Assembly: GCA_031260095.1 (NCBI GenBank)
Contig: JAIRKN010000025.1
Location: 1-8,025, forward strand
DNA from: Tannerella sp.
GTDB lineage: Bacteria; Bacteroidota; Bacteroidia; Bacteroidales; Tannerellaceae
Direction: 5' to 3'
DNA length: 8,025 bases
Shown: piece after piece, positions 7,713 to 8,025 of the stretch
How positions within the stretch are numbered: the stretch's first letter is position 1
Layout: each line of letters starts with the position of its first letter
Translations under genes and position numbers: made by a program
The notes under the pieces: model-generated
Told to the model about the DNA's origin: nothing
Databases searched by the model: none
What the model saw: only the letters and a program-made list of their open reading frames with translations

Positions 7713-7732
7713 CTAACGTTAGTGTGTTTTTG
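7712..7732 (+). terminator. Weak candidate terminator after maf (12-base palindrome plus T-run)
   Basis: A perfect 12-base palindrome, ACTAACGTTAGT (7712-7723), begins at the last base of the maf stop codon and is followed by GTGTTTTTG. As RNA it would form only a short A/T-rich stem around ACGT, so intrinsic termination would be weak. The palindrome might instead be a protein-binding site or a target-site feature of the neighbouring insertion-sequence remnant. Confidence 0.3.
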
Positions 7733-7741
7733 TACAACTAA

Positions 7742-8025
7742 CCACTAATTACTATTTTCCATCCCGTACACGTCATCCCCACTTCGTTACAAATTCCCAA
7801 ACCATTCAACGATAAGACATTCAGCAAGTATAAACAGCGGAAATTACGCAAAGCGTTTTGTCGGCGGCCGGCCATAGAACCCGTTATCGGGCATGTCAAA
7901 TCGGACCACCGTTTAAGCCGTAATTTCTACAAAGGCCTCTTTGGCGACGAGATCAATGTGCTCTTAGCCGCCGCTGCCTTCAACTTCAGGAAGAAAATGA
8001 ACAGTTGGAAGGAGTTGCTGTCTTT
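7742..8025 (+). pseudogene. IS5-type DDE transposase C-terminal remnant (5' truncated, runs off the window)
   Basis: This frame is open from just after a TAA at 7739-7741 to the window edge and has no ATG before the conserved part. It encodes the end of an IS4/IS5-superfamily transposase. From about 7790 it reads QIPKPFNDK, then a match to the Y(2)R(3)E(6)K signature with Phe in the Tyr place: Phe at 7856, Arg at 7865, the catalytic Glu at 7877-7879 in AIEPVIGHVK and Lys at 7898. GRNFYKG-like SRNFYKGLFGD and LLAAAAFNF follow, as in Bacteroidetes IS5-type transposases. The DDE aspartates and whole N-terminal part are absent, since maf ends only 30 bases upstream. The residues from 7742 to about 7780 are not recognisable as transposase and may be flanking DNA past the break. 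The right end of the element lies outside the window. Confidence 0.85.
7742..8025 (+). mobile_element. Remnant of an IS5-family insertion sequence (right portion)
   Basis: The truncated transposase marks the 3' part of an insertion sequence whose left part has been lost. No terminal inverted repeat is visible at the left boundary, which fits deletion rather than a complete insertion. The exact left breakpoint is uncertain, between about 7742 and 7790. The right terminal repeat, if kept, is beyond base 8025. Confidence 0.7.

Noticed and set aside
1..8025. CRISPR array, tRNA, rRNA, phage or defence genes
   Set aside because: No regularly spaced direct repeats, cloverleaf-like segments or matching protein motifs were seen on either strand by reading alone.

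Overview
This window reads as ordinary chromosomal core sequence from a Bacteroidales bacterium (Bacteroides, Parabacteroides or Porphyromonas relatives). The evidence is the protein families: a CPA2 antiporter with extra membrane helices and two TrkA-C domains, a DPP5-type S9 peptidase with a lipoprotein-like leader, and an IS5-type transposase tail typical of the group. Start codons lack clear Shine-Dalgarno sequences and are preceded by A/T-rich DNA, and there is a TAnnTTTG-type -7 element. The genus cannot be fixed from the sequence alone.

Layout: (1) 1-2205, plus strand: a cation:proton antiporter cut at its 5' end by the window edge. (2) 2217-6966, minus strand: a tight three-gene set, transcribed in the order S9 dipeptidyl-peptidase (4861-6966), M20 dipeptidase (3502-4857), MTA/SAH-deaminase-type amidohydrolase (2217-3491). 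The gaps are 3 and 10 bases, so this is very probably one operon. It converges on the antiporter with only 11 bases between stop codons. (3) 6967-7142: a divergent, A/T-rich intergenic region with a candidate promoter for the operon and an imperfect inverted repeat upstream of maf. (4) 7143-7712, plus strand: a Maf/YhdE-type nucleotide pyrophosphatase. (5) From about 7742 to the right edge: the C-terminal end of an IS5-type DDE transposase with no N-terminal part, so an insertion-sequence remnant, followed out of the window.

How the genes may work together: the S9 enzyme would release dipeptides from oligopeptides in the cell envelope, and the M20 enzyme would split dipeptides in the cytoplasm. 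This is a coherent peptide-use pair for an amino-acid-consuming anaerobe. The amidohydrolase is co-transcribed but its chemistry (deamination of an aminopurine-type compound) is not obviously part of peptide breakdown. The antiporter and Maf are separate housekeeping functions.

I found no CRISPR array, tRNA, rRNA, phage, defence locus or evident new system. The points most worth checking are the transposase remnant, the extra segment near the antiporter N-terminus, the lipoprotein-like leader of the S9 peptidase, and the deaminase within a peptidase operon.
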